DNA from: Aquilaria yunnanensis
Lineage: Eukaryota; Streptophyta; Magnoliopsida; Malvales; Thymelaeaceae
DNA length: 64,000 nucleotides
Assembly: GCA_039654915.1 (NCBI GenBank)
Contig: CM077598.1
Location: forward strand, 72,072,041-72,136,040
Direction of reading: 5' to 3'
Shown here: positions 17,438 through 28,855 of the stretch, piece after piece
How positions within the stretch are numbered: position 1 is the first letter of the stretch
Layout: every line of letters begins with the position of its first letter
Position numbers and translations under genes: made by a program
The notes under the pieces: generated by a model
The model's input: the letters and a program-made list of their open reading frames with translations, nothing else
The model's database searches: none
What the model was told of the DNA's origin: nothing

Positions 17438-18296
17438 TGATAGCCGAAGGACTATCGCCTCCACCTGGCCAAACTCCCTTCCACCAGAATGGCCAGGAGA
17501 TCTGGCGCTACCCGGAAAAAGGTGGGATCACACACCTCAGAGAAAAGCCGAAGAGCCCGAGCTCGGCACGCCAGGGAACTTGAGGATACTATTAGCCCCC
17601 CCCGAGGTAGTAAACAGACCGCCTTCGAAAAAGTGGCACCAGCTAGTGCGGGCCGAACATGTTCTTCCCGAAGGCAGAACTCCCTGAGTCTGGGAACCCC
17701 CGAACTGGGGGCATGTTTCCCGAAGTGGCACGGTCCGTACTAGAGGACGACCTCACCCAGGAACCTCGGGAGTACGGCAGGAGCATTTAAGGAAGCCTCT
17801 GACATGTCACCCACAGACGTCACAAGCCGCCTTAACCGGCGCTCTGACACGCCGACGCCATCAAAGTCACATCATGGCCCGTCTCGGCTCAACGCTCAAG
17901 GAAGCCTACCACCAGCTACTTGTCCTCTATGCCCAGACATTCAGAGAACATCCGATCGAACACGTGTCACGATCTGAACGGGCTGGACACCTCTATAAAT
18001 ACCAGGGAATACACCCTGGCAAACGGTTGGCAAATATCCTGACTCCTTACTCTGAGAAAATATGACCAGGCGAGTTCCCTGAACCCCTCAGTGCTATTTC
18101 CTCCGCCTTCTCTCAGCACCACTGACTTGGGCGTCGGAGGCTCCTCCCCGGAAAAACACCCTGGGATCTCCTAACCCACTTTTTCTGAACATCTCAGGCA
18201 CTCCCCCTTGGGCAAACCGGCCACCAGGCGTTCTTCCTCTCCGGGAGTCCCTCCATCAGTCACCATGACTACCAACGATGAAACCCCTGGGCATCA
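17438..18296 (+). repeat. Element A 3' LTR
   Basis: 859 bp, TGATAGCC...GGGCATCA. G-box near 17961, TATAAATA at 17994-18001, leader hairpin near 18138, ATG at 18265 exactly 32 nt before the end. The partner LTR lies outside the window, so the TSD cannot be checked. Confidence 0.9.
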
Positions 18297-21200
18297 GTTA
18301 CTATTTGGGGAAGGGGTTTTTTTTTACAACTTAATAAAAGTTTAAGGGCTTAATGGGTGGAAGGCTTTTAAATGGTAAAGGTGAGCCTTGGTCTACCACT
18401 ATTCATCTTCTTCCTCTTCAATCCAGAGTCCAACCTTTCCCTCTTCATTTCTACTTCAATTCTTGCACAAATTCAAGAGTTCTTGGTGAAAATTGAAGTT
18501 TCCATGGGTGTATAAGCAATAGGTAGCTTATTTCAAGTGAGTTTGGTGCATTTGAAGCTAAAAATTATGTTTTCTAGCTAGGGCCCTGTTTTACACGAGA
18601 GGTAAGTTAATTTCCATGATGTTTTCTTGTTTGTTTGGCTTTTGGTTGTTTGTGTTTTGCTTGGTTGCCTTCATTTTAATGGCATGAACCTTGAATTGCT
18701 TGGAAACTAGGTGAGACTTAGTGGACCCATTTACTTGGTGATGGGTTACTTGATCTTTTCTTGTAGCTTGGAATAGAGGAAAGGGATTTAAGGTTCAAGT
18801 TCATTTGATGTCATTCATAGCTTGTTTGCTTGCTAAATTCAACTAGTTTGATGAATGGCATTGGTTGGTGGGTTATGTTGATCATGGTGGACTAGTGATG
18901 TTTGATGGTTGGTGTGATGTTTATGGACACCATAGAATTGGTTCAAATGGTGAATTATGGCCTAATGTTTGTGTATTACATGTGGGAATGGTTTGGAGGT
19001 GCCCTAAAGAGGTTTGAAGGGGTAAGGAGGCATCCAAACAAGCTTGGAAAGCTTTTTCTGGGTTCAGGGCATGGGGCTTTAGTGCCTCAGCACCTAAGGT
19101 GCATTTTTCTATTCGCAGAGTAGGGTGCTCCTGGTGCCTAAGCCTCCAGTGGTACCTAGGCTCAGGTGCTCCTGGCGCCTAGGCAATAGCGCTCGATAGC
19201 TTTAACATGTTGTAGGGCTTCCACCATAACTTTTCACTCGGGCATCGGATTGAGGCAATTGAAGATTCCACATGAAGCTAAGATGGAGAACTACCATTTT
19301 CTTAGCTTTACAAAGGCAGGATTTTCCTAAGTTTAGATTCATTTTAGTTCACTATGAGCGCATGTTTGGTGACAATAGAGCACCGTTAGTTCGGTGCAAG
19401 GTTTAGTACCATTGAGAGCTTAGCTAGGCCTTCGGGTTTGAGTTTCCAATGTTGAAACCTTAGTGCACCCAGGGAAGTTCCAAAGAACATAGTAAATGAG
19501 CCCAATCATGGCCATTACTACTGATGCCCGGGGGCTTCATCGTTGGTAGTCATGGTGACTGATGGAGGGACTCCCGGAGAGGAAGAACGCCTAGTGGCCA
19601 TTTCGCCCAAGGGAGAGTACCTGAGATGCTCAGAAAAGTGGGTTAGGAGGTCCCCGGGGTGTTTTTCCGGGGAGGAGCCTCTGATGCCCAAGTCAGTGGT
19701 GCTGAGAGAAGGTAGAGGAAATAGCACTGAGGGGTTCAGTGAACTCGCCTGGTAGTACTTTCTCAGAGTGAGGAGTCAGGATATTTGCCAGCCTCCTGCC
19801 AGGGTGTATTCCCTGGTATTTATAGGAGTGCCTAGCCCGTTCAGATCTTGACATGTGTACGGTCAGATGTTCCTGAATTTCTGGGCGTAGGGGGCAAGTA
19901 GCCGGTGGCAGGCCCCTTGAGCCTTGAGCCGAGATGGGCCATGATATGACTTTGATGGCATCGGTGTGTCAGGGCGCCGTTTGAGGTGACTTGTGATGTC
20001 TGTGGGCGACATGTCAGAGGCTTCCTTAAATGCTCCTGCCGTACTACCGAGGTCCCTGGGCGAGGTCGTCCTCTGGTACGGATGGTGCCTCTTCGGGAAA
20101 CATACCCTCAGTTCGGGGGTTCCCATCTTCAGGGAGTTCCACCTTCGGAAAGATCATGTTCGGCCCGCAATAGCTGGTGCCTCTTTTCCGAAGGTGATCT
20201 GTTGACAACCTTGGGGGGCTAGTAGTATCCTCAGGTTTTCTGGCGTGCCGGGCTCGGAGCTCTTCGGCTATCTCCCGAGGTGTATGATCCCACCTTTTCT
20301 CGAGTAGCGCCTATTTTCTTCTGGCCATTCTTGTGGCAGGGAGTTCGGCCAGATAGAGGCGATAACGTTTGGCTATCAACTACTCAACTAATATGAACCA
20401 TGTATGGTGGATAGGTTGTGCCTTGAGAGTGAAGGTTTAGTGCACTTGTAGCCTAGGCAAGATTACTTGAGGTGCAAGTGAAAACCTAGCACACTCTTGG
20501 TAAAGGTTTAAGGTGGAAGCTTAGTACATAGGTGACCTAGGCAAGTCTTAGGACTTGAGGCACTATGTGGAGGCTTAGAACACCTAGTGAGTCCTTGGAA
20601 CTCAAGCGAGGTGCATCCACCATGTTCACCTGCACAACAATTAAGGGAAGGTTAAACTTATTGCATCAATAAGCTAAGGCTTATTAGGAGTGAGTTAGGG
20701 GCTAGAACTTGCTAGGCACAAAGTGACGCCCGTGAGAGAACTAGGAGGATAAGGGGTCCTAAGGGACATAGATATATGCGCATATGTTAGACCTCACACT
20801 GTATGAGCTTGTAGTAGATTATGTATACATATATAAGTGTTGTCCTCAGTGTTTTCTTTGCAGGTTGAAGATCTCTTACTCAGAATTTGAGGGTTCTTAC
20901 TCCATTAGTTTTATGTTGTGCAGATACAGAGGTTCTTGGACCCAACAATCATTGAGGGTTGTCGTGGTGGTTTCGTTAGAGGTATATCACTTTGAGAATC
21001 TTTGAGATCTAGTTTAGTTGGTTCCTTGTTGGTTAAGCTACATTATTAACTATAGTTCTTTTGGCCACATAGGCTAGTGAGCACGTGGAGGATCATTCAT
21101 GCATGCCACTGGGATCTCTCATCTAAGGTGCAAACTAGTTGATTGGATATTAGTAGTACTAGCCTTATATATGTATGATTTATGGTAGTGGCCTCCAATG

Positions 21201-21556
21201 TGTATGAATAAAGTTATGGACTCTAGGGTTACCTTTGGGTGTAGAGCATAGTCTACGATTGTTTAAATGGCCACACATTGTTAATTATGTGTAGGATTTA
21301 TGTTGATGCTATAAAATTTTTGTATGCTTTGACTCTTTAAACATTGGTTTTTATGGAAATGACTAGGCTACATAAATGTTTTATGATTTTATACTTGCTC
21401 AAGTCAAAAAAATCTTGCATGCAAAATTGCATTCTTAGGTTAAACAACTAGTGGCATAAAGTTTAAATCGGGTGCACATAATTAATTAGTGAATAGCAAC
21501 CAACATGAGACTTGTTCTCATAGGCTTCTTGGGCAGGGCCATGAGGAGCCATGTCG
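18297..21556 (+). repeat. T1: AT-rich LTR-like remnant, probably Tekay/Del type
   Basis: No coding region recognised. Its last part (20400-21556) aligns by eye with the 3' half of the TSD-bounded solo LTR T2: shared landmarks are the ttactcagaatt...tctta block, a cacactgtatgagctt-like block and the ggttaaacaactagtggcat block near 21435. The right end near 21556 is inferred from the T2 end. The left end is hidden at the A border. A solo Tat LTR is nested at 19522-20378. Confidence 0.5.
19522..20378 (-). mobile_element. Solo Tat-type LTR (A/B family), minus strand
   Basis: 857 bp, reverse complement of an LTR like that of A. It starts TGATGCCC and ends GGCTATCA in + strand view, with perfect TSD actac at 19517-19521 and 20379-20383. 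The LTR ATG lies at 19553-19551, again 32 nt from the LTR end. Formed by LTR-LTR recombination that removed the internal region. Confidence 0.93.
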
Positions 21557-22474
21557 ATAAGTGTAGCATAATGGTCAAAAAGTCATTATGTTGTGTAATT
21601 CTCTTCATACTGATTGAAGTATGATGGGTAAAAGGTATAATGAACACCTCCTTAAAAGTGTTCCAAGTTGGTAATTTGGCCCCCAGGAAAAGCCTTAAGG
21701 ATTGCTTCTTTGTCAAGCAACCTATGGACTTTTTTGTAAGGTTTTGGAAATTCGGGTACTTAACTGTAAAACTCTCAAGAAATAGATTTGGAGAGTTATG
21801 GAAAGCATATGAATGGTATGAAAGTACCATTGGAGGACGAAATTGCTTATGGAAGACAACTAAGGACAAAGAAAACACAAAAAGGCATAAAGAACCTAGG
21901 TGTTCTAATGTATGTCTTAGGATGTGTCTGTCTTTGACTTAAGTCAAATGGAGCAATTTGGAGTTTTCCCATCTTGGGAAGGGTGGTTGTGGATTGGAAA
22001 TTGGTAAAAAATGTTGGGCATATGTGTACCAACAAGTTTAAGACAAAGAAACCATGGTTATGGGGCAAAGAAAATGACATAAGCATGATTAAGGCTAATA
22101 AAGGTGTTTAGTGCCCTAAAGCAAATTTAAGAAGCCTAACTTAAATTTCTTCTCCCATACTCGACCCATACAGCCACCACCCTCCTCCACACTTCTTTCA
22201 TATCTCCTCGATAGCCACCATACCTCTAAGATTAAAATTGAAGGCAAAATGAGGCAATTGTAAGCGAGGTAGAGCTATTGCTTGAGTATTTCAAGGATCA
22301 AGCCTGATTTTCGGCCCACCCACTTTGGTTGGGTTTATCTTGCCCTCTGATGCCGAGCTACGGGAGGTGCGGAGCCAGCATCTGATGCGGTCCGGTTAGG
22401 CAGAGCCAGCATCTCCACTGTGTGCAGCGGGGGGTCCTGGAGGTGCAAGAAGGTGCCCTGAGAGGGTCACCTTA

Positions 22475-24937
22475 TGTTACGGCCCTTCTAGAGGGAGGTA
22501 AGGACTTTAGAAGTTTAATTTGAGTTTGCCTAGCAAGAATTAAGAAGTTTGCCAAAGTTCACTAAGTTCCGACAAGAATAAAGCTCTGAACTAAGTTCAG
22601 GGGCAAAATGGTAATTTTGCACCCTGAATGGCCGGGACGAGTCCCGAGTGTTTTAAAATGAATTTTAGAACTTAACTTTTAACCTTAACTCAAACTCAAC
22701 AAATAGACAAGAATTTAATCAAGAATTGTCAAGTTACAAAGATGGGGGACCTAATTGCACTTAACTTGAAACCTTGGTGATCTTGGTTGCTAAGTGAGGC
22801 TTTAAGAAGGGAAAGAGGGGGAGAAGCTACCATTAACACGTTCTTAAGCTTCCCTCACTCATTTCTCTCTCAAATTGAACTTGGAATCAAGTGATCTTGG
22901 TGTCAAGAGGCGCAATTAAGGGTGTTTAAGCTTGGAGGATGCATTTTCAAGCTTGAATCCATGTTTTTGAAGCTTGGAGAGGCGTTTTTCTCCATCCCCT
23001 GTTTTTGAACGAGGTATGAGTTATGTTCTTGATTGAATTCGTGTTATTTGGTTGATTGGAAGCTTGGGTTTTGGTTGGAAGAGGTGTTTTTGATGTTTTA
23101 GAGCTTTGTTTTGGTATGGTTTTGTGTAGAACTTTGGAAGCTTGTTTGGAAGAGGAAGGGTTCGAATTCTTGCTTGTTCTTGGTGTTAAGGTAAGGGAGA
23201 AAGTGTTTTTAAGTTGTTGGATTGCTTTTGGATTGAAATGGATTGAGAAAGTTGAGTAATTTTTGGGTATGGTGTGAAGAAACGTTTTTGGGAATTATGA
23301 TGGACTAGCTAAATTCGAAGAGTTGGTTTGATGCTTTTAATGCATCATAGTTTGGCTTTGATAGTTGGTTTTGTTCCTTGCAACATGTACTTCATGTGTA
23401 TGAAATTTGGTAACTTTTGATGCATGTTTGCTATATGTATTTGGTTGCCAAAGTTCGTAGCAGCAATCGGCCAAATTCTGCATTTCTGCAGAATTGGCGA
23501 CGCGGCGCCAATTGGCCCGAAAATTGGCGACGCGTCGCCAATTCAATTTTTCTTCACAGAGCGTCTGCTCGTCGGCGACGCGTCGCCAATCCCTTTTGCC
23601 TTTGGCGACGCGGCGCCAACACCTAAAAATGGAGGGTTTGACTTTTTGCTGCGTTGACCCGACCGAGACTACGGAAGGCTCGGAACGTGCCTAAGGGTCC
23701 GAGGATCCCGATGGTACTCCGAAACTTCCGAAAGTTCCACCGGAAGTATGAGTTTTCTTGAACTGTTTGAGGTAAGTAAGTTGCTTAGGCAACAAGTAAG
23801 GAAACAAATGTTGCAATTGAACTTAATTAGCTATCAATAGCTCAGGTGAGAGGTTTAGAACCCTCGTCGGCCTAGTCGTGCCGGAGCCACGAGGCCACGA
23901 GGCAAAACCTTGTTCATCTAGTTTACATCAAAGAGGCCCTGCGGCCTAGTCTACAAGTCCCATCATAAATTCCCCTGCATAACAACTAGGTGAGAGGTTC
24001 TATGTTTGAATGAGGCTTGCTAAGGTTCGCCCTTGAGCCATATGATAGGTTGCTAAGTGATAGCGCTTGGCCTATATGTCAGGTTGCTAAGTGATTGCAC
24101 TTGGCCTGATACAGAGGACTACTTGAGGAGAGGTCTACCGGCCTAGTATATATATATATGACTAGTACCCTCATGCTGTGTGAGCTCGCAGCCAGAGTCC
24201 TAGTAATTTTTCTTGCAGGTATATCGAAGACCCTTACTGAGAATGTTGAATTCTCACTCCCTGTTTGTTATGCAGAGTCTGAGGTAGCAGGACCGGATAA
24301 TCGCTGAGGATTATCACGGTAGTACCTTTTTGTCTGTAAAGGTACGGTAGTTGAGAAACTTTAAGTTTCTAGCCTGCTTAAGTGTTTAATTGGTCTGTTG
24401 GTCAGGCTGTGGTACTAACTTGTTTCTTCCTTTGGCTGCAGAGCCTAGTAGCACTTGGCAAAGGACTTGTGAGACTCGCCACTGGGACAGGAGTCCAAAG
24501 TGGGAGCTAGGGTAAAAGATCTCAGCAAAGTCTTGTATTTTGATACAGTACTTTATTTTGCCTCCAGTATTTATGTTATAAAGAGTCCTTGACTCAGGGG
24601 ATTGTTCTCTGGGTGAGAGCATTAGTTACTTATGTATAAATGCTTTCACGAGCGGTGTATGTGTAGTTAATCACTCAAAGGTTGATTTTGATATGCTTTG
24701 GCCTTTTTATATTTATTTATATAGAATTTTACCTAGCCGGCTAAATGTCTAAATGTTTAAATGTTTTATGGTTTTAATAAACCAAGTCAAAGCATAAGTG
24801 CATACATATTGCATTTCTAGGTTAATCAACTAGTAGCATTGGATTTAATCCACACACATAACCAGCTAGCCAATTACAATCCACCGTGAGACAAACGCTC
24901 ACAGGGTATCCCGGGCAGGTGCACGGGGATCGTGTCA
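22475..24937 (+). mobile_element. Solo LTR T2 (about 2.46 kb, Tekay/Del-like)
   Basis: Starts TGTTACGG, ends GTGTCA, flanked by perfect TSD cctta (22470-22474 and 24938-24942), and interrupts the C LTR exactly. Long, non-coding, with a TA-rich tatatatatat tract near 24150 and four GC-rich palindromes at 23494-23619. Its lineage is inferred from length and ends only. Confidence 0.85.
23494..23619. repeat. Four GC-rich palindromic units in T2
   Basis: TTGGCGACGCGTCGCCAA-type units at 23494-23511, 23524-23541, 23573-23590 and 23602-23619. The second is a perfect palindrome of 22 bases when its AA/TT flanks are counted. The first and fourth carry a central CGGCG in place of CGTCG. They stand out as CpG-dense islands in AT-rich sequence. 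Confidence 0.85.
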
Positions 24938-25850
24938 CCTTAGGTGGTGGTCGGCAGCTTCCTGGTACCGTGGTTGGTGAGGACGGGAAAGACTCCCGGC
25001 TCTGGAGAGAGCCCGAAGCGGAGATCCTTCAGGGGGACCTGGCTAAAACACTCAGAAAAAAGGGGTTAGGAGGCCCACGGGGTGGTTTTCCGGGGGGGAA
25101 CCTCCGACGCCCAAGTTAGTGCTCCGAGAAAGAGAGATACTCAGTAATAAGCACAAGGGCCTCTTGCCTGACGTGTCTTTCTGAGGGCTGAAGGGAAAGT
25201 ATTCAGGCGTAGAGAGGAGAGCGTCCTCTTGTCCTTTTGGTCCTTCGGGCAGAAAACCCCCTGCCTGTGACCATTTCCCTGGTCTATAAGGGAGTAGGTG
25301 ATCCCTTCAGATTTTGACACGTGTATGGACGGATGGTGTTTGTATTTTTTGGCGTGGGGGCCCCTAGCCATCTACAGGCTCCTCGGGCCACGAGCCGTAA
25401 TAGGTGTAGCCTTGTGTGACAGGATGCATGCTACGATGGCATGTTAGAGTGTGTCTGGGGGTGGCATGTCGGAGACGTATATGAGCGGAGTGTCAGAGAC
25501 TCTTTGATGGCTCTTGCCATACAACCGAGGTCCCTTTGGTTGATGTCTCACTTCGGGGTGATGGGACCTTTTCCGGAGTCAGGCTGGAACTTCGGTGCCT
25601 ACGCCTTCGGGGGGCGTTCTCCCAAAGGGGGTGGTTGGTCTTTCTCCCCCGAAGCTGGTTCGGTGGCCCTCCCGAAGGAGGCGCTACACTGGCTTCCGAA
25701 GTTGGCATTTGCTGACGTACCGAGGTCGTGCGCCTCAGGTGTACGACTTCCTTCAGTTCGTAGTCCTTTCCGAGGTCGTATGCCTCAGGTGTCTGGCGCC
25801 CTTTTTCCCATGGTCGGCAGGTGGTCAGGGTGATAGCACTTGGGCTATCA

Positions 25851-25888
25851 TATGCCCCCCTTGGAAAGGCCGAAGTGGAGACTTCGGC
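25851..25888 (-). other. Polypurine tract and hairpin of element C
   Basis: In + view tatgccccccttgg (reverse of a purine run) adjoins the LTR end. GCCGAAGTggagACTTCGGC follows at 25869-25888, an 8-bp stem with a 4-nt loop. The interval 25889-26266 holds nothing else that I recognise. Confidence 0.75.
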
Positions 25889-26266
25889 AAGTAGTCCTCT
25901 TGGTGTCTGTCTATCGCTCAATTTGGCAGTTTTGACAGGACGACCTCGTGGACTCCCGGAGGTCCACGTTGTAGTATGTTCATTTCAGTCGAATAGGGTG
26001 GCATGGGGCCTTGAACCCTGGACTTCAAGGATTTACACTCAGAGTATGACGTCGGTTGGGGAGGCGCTTTGCCTCATAGGTGATAAGCCTTGTTCGGACA
26101 GATGTCACCTATCCGTCCTTTGGTGTTCTCGAGATACCCAACTTTTTTATTTTTCCCGCCATAGGCTAGTGACCAGTCATGTCTTGAAACTAGTCGTGCC
26201 AGTGTCGAGCAGTGTTCCCGGGTTTTCTGAATGTCAGAAAATGCATCCTAGTTTCTCGTGACAGGC

Positions 26267-26391
26267 GACACGTGGCAGGCATCAACTGGGATGGGCACAC
26301 CTTTTCACGTGCAAAGGGCCATTATGGCGACGTTTCACTTTCGCGCAGCATTTATGATGCCCTTTTGGCTGCCCTTCCTCGATCTATATAA
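26267..26391 (+). promoter_or_regulatory. Promoter-like region of the antisense gene in C
   Basis: GACACGTGGC at 26267-26276 and TATATAA at 26385-26391, before the ATG at 26664. Same order as in A, B and F. Confidence 0.68.
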
Positions 26392-26663
26392 GCCTTCCTT
26401 CTGTCATACTCTTTCTTTGTGTTTCTTTGCTCTCATTTTGCTCTGTGCCTTTTTCCCCTCTTTTGTGGCGGTTTTAGCGGCGGAGCGATTTCTGGCGATC
26501 TTTTACGACGGCGTCCTCGAACCCAGACTTCATCAAGAATTTTGGTGGGTTTTGATTTCTAGAGTTCCTTCGGTTTCTGTTTTCTTTTCGCTTCTCGAAG
26601 TCATTTTTCCTCTTTCCGAAATTGTTTTCCCCCCCTTTTACGGTAGTCATTTTTCGGTCAACC

Positions 26664-27815
26664 ATGCATGTTCCCGAGAGCTGGCAACCTCTTATGTCTC
26701 ACCCTGGTTGCACCACTCCTGAAAAATTAGAAAAGTGGAAGACCAAATTTTTCCTTCCCTTATATGTCATCACAAGGTTACCTCGCCTTCACCGGTTTAG
26801 CTTTATGAATCGGGCTGACGAGGTTACAGCTTTTCGAGCCCAACTGAAGGCCAGACTTCGGTTTCCTCCTGCGAAGATGACTTGCAACTTTTTCCAATTT
26901 CATGGCATAGCGGTGAATCAACTTCCTCCTAACTCATTTTGCTATTTCAACGCCTTTCTCTGCATGTGCAGGATCTTTGGGGTAGAACTCCATTTCATCT
27001 TGGTCATGCAGTATTATAAGCTTTATCCGGTTCCGAAGGGTGGCTTTTATTTCATTCTGCCTCGGGGATTTGGGAGTAAGAAATTTATGTTCACCTTCGC
27101 TACCAAGGATAGCTGGCAAGGGTGGCAAAGGAGTTCTTCTTCCTGAAGGTGGCAGAGGCCTGGTCGCACGTCCCGACTGAGTGTGCTCAGGGAAAGCTGG
27201 AGGCGGATGTCATGGGTCCAGGAAGCTGCTAACTCCCAAGTTGGCGATGAGGGTTGGGGACTTTGACAGACGAATTCATGCTGTCGCCGACTAGGATGCT
27301 GAGGTCCCTTCACGCTCTCTCTACGCTTTCCCGATCATGTGGAAACTCATGACCGAGGATGTCCTTTGGGAGTTGGGGGTGGTTATGGAGCACAAGATGG
27401 ATCTCAGCATGCCAGCTCCTGATACCGAGGGGAAGAACTCTTGGCTGGTGAAGCTCCTTCGGAGCGAGCTTACTTACGAAGCCCTTTTTGAAAGTAAGTT
27501 TCTTTCAAAGTTTTTTCAGCCTAAGTGCTTGTGGACTTACACTGATTTCTTCCCTCTTTTTCAGAGATGGGCGACGAGTCTGCCGCCTACTACAGGTCTC
27601 TCTTCCTTGGTCAGGCCGAGAAGGGAGAACAAAAGAAGAGGTGCAAGGCTTCTGGGAGCGGATCAACTTCGGCCAAGAAGGCCAAGAAGGACACCCCTGT
27701 TCCCCCTCTGGAGGACGTTTCGGAAGTCGGCAATGTCATTGCTACTTCCACCAAGGTTGGCAATGTCAGTGCAACTTCTACCGAGGTTGCAACTTTATCC
27801 GAGCCTGACACTACC
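26664..27815 (+). pseudogene. Truncated antisense gene of element C (exon 1 and part of exon 2)
   Basis: Exon 1 26664-27493 starts MHVPESWQPLMSHP and keeps QFHGIAVNQLPPNSF and YYKLYPVPKGGFYF. A missing base near 27132 (compare the F copy) shifts the frame after GWQR, and a stop follows. Donor GAAA|GTAAGT, 71-bp intron, acceptor TTTTTCAG|AG at 27564. Exon 2 begins with GDESAAYYRSLF and a Lys-rich stretch, then ends at the deletion junction with the LTR at about 27816. Confidence 0.85.
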
Positions 27816-28855
27816 GGTCTTCGGGGGGTGCGGAGCCAGCATCTGATGCAGTCCGGTTAGGCGGAGCCAGCAACTCCACTGTGTGCAGCGGTGTGGGCAG
27901 CAGGGGGTCCTGGAGGTGCAAGAAGGTACCCTGAGAGGGTCACCTTAGGTGGTGGCCGGCAGCTTCCTAGTACCGTGGTTGGTGAGGACGGGAAAGACTC
28001 CCGCCTCTAGAGAGAGCCCAGAGTGGAGATCCTTCAGGGGGACCTGCCTGAAACACTCAAAAAACAGGGGTTGGGAGGCCCCCGGGGTAGTTTTCCGGGG
28101 GGGAACCTCCGACGCCCAAGTTAGTGCTCCAAGAAAGAAAGATACTCAGTAATAAGCACAAGGGACTCTTGCCTGACGTGTCTTTCTGAGGGCTGAAGGG
28201 AGAGTATTCAGGCGGAGAGAGGAGAGCGTCCTCTTGTCCTTTTGGTCCTCCGGGCGAAGAACCCCCTGCCTGTGACCATTTCCCTGGTCTATAAGGGAGG
28301 AGGTGATCCCTTCAGATTGTGACACGTGTATGGAGGGATGGTGTTCGTATTTTTGGGCGTGCGGGGCCCTAGCCATCTACAGGCTCCTCGGGCCACAAGC
28401 CGTAGTAGGTGTAGCCCTGTGTGACAGGATGCATGCTGCAATGGCATGTTAGAGTGTGTCTGGGGGTGGCATGTCAGAGACGTATGTGAGTGGCATGTTA
28501 GAGACTCCTTGATGGCTCATGCCGTACAACCGAGGTCCCTTTGGTTGATGTCTCACTTCGGGGTGATGGGTCATTTTCCAGAGTCGGCCTGGAACTTCGG
28601 TGCCTACGCCTTTGGGGGGCTTTCTCCTGCAGGGGGTGGTTGGTCTTTCTCCCCCGAAGCTGGTTCGGTCGCCCTCCCGAAGGAGGCGCTACACTGGCTT
28701 CCGATGTTGGCATTTGGTGACGTATCGAGGTCGTGTGCCTCAGGTGTATGACTTCCTTCACTCTGGAGTCCTTTCCGAGGTCATATGGCTCAAGTGTCTG
28801 GCGCCCTCTTTCCCGTGGTCGGCAGGTGGTCAGGGCGATAGCACTTTGGCTATCA
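27816..28855 (-). repeat. Element C 5' LTR (outer tip lost at the inner border)
   Basis: About 1040 bp, matching the joined 3' LTR from gtgcggagccagcatctg (27831) to GGCTATCA at 28855. The first bases (TGATGCCG in + view) and the PBS are missing at the junction with antisense exon 2. The junction position is known to within about 10 bases. Confidence 0.82.

Larger units (their letters stand above)
1..18296 (+). mobile_element. Ty3/gypsy Tat-type element A (5' part outside window, split by B)
   Basis: This element enters the window inside its reverse transcriptase. Element B interrupts it between 482 and 11620, and it resumes there in the same part of pol. After B come the end of RT, RNase H, a second RNase H and integrase (to 13801), a spacer with hairpin repeats, an antisense gene remnant (14236-16661), a polypurine tract and the 3' LTR (17438-18296). 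Domain order and dual RNase H place it in the Tat group. Its protein and LTR sequences are close to those of B, so this is self-nesting within one family. Stop codons, a deletion in integrase and stops in the antisense gene show that A is inactive. The 5' LTR and gag lie left of the window. Confidence 0.92.
22348..25850 (-). repeat. Element C 3' LTR, split by solo LTR T2
   Basis: Made of 22348-22474 and 24943-25850, about 1035 bp together. Ends TGATGCCG and GGCTATCA in + view. It differs from the other Tat LTRs in length and near its U5 end, where a gccagcatct motif is doubled. ACACGTGT lies near 25318. The 32-nt ATG of other Tat LTRs is absent; the nearest ATG meets a stop after seven codons. 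Confidence 0.88.
22348..28855 (-). mobile_element. Element C: internally deleted Tat-type element
   Basis: Minus strand, TSD ccctc at 22343-22347 and 28856-28860. In + strand view: 3' LTR (22348-25850, split by T2), polypurine tract and hairpin, antisense promoter, antisense exon 1 and the start of exon 2, then a direct jump at about 27816 into the 5' LTR. The rest of the antisense gene, all of gag-pol, the PBS and the last bases of the 5' LTR are gone. It cannot move by itself. Confidence 0.88.

Noticed and set aside
21486..21942. Frames of 100-130 codons near 21.5-21.9 kb as a host gene
   Set aside because: No recognisable domain, and the area lies at the junction of two LTR-like remnants.
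23494..23619. CRISPR array or tandem satellite
   Set aside because: Only four units with unequal spacing, in plant LTR sequence; palindromic units without spacers of constant size.
23417..23694. Overlapping small frames across the GC-rich palindromes
   Set aside because: All frames stay open only because of the repeat; no start context or similarity, and they lie in a solo LTR.
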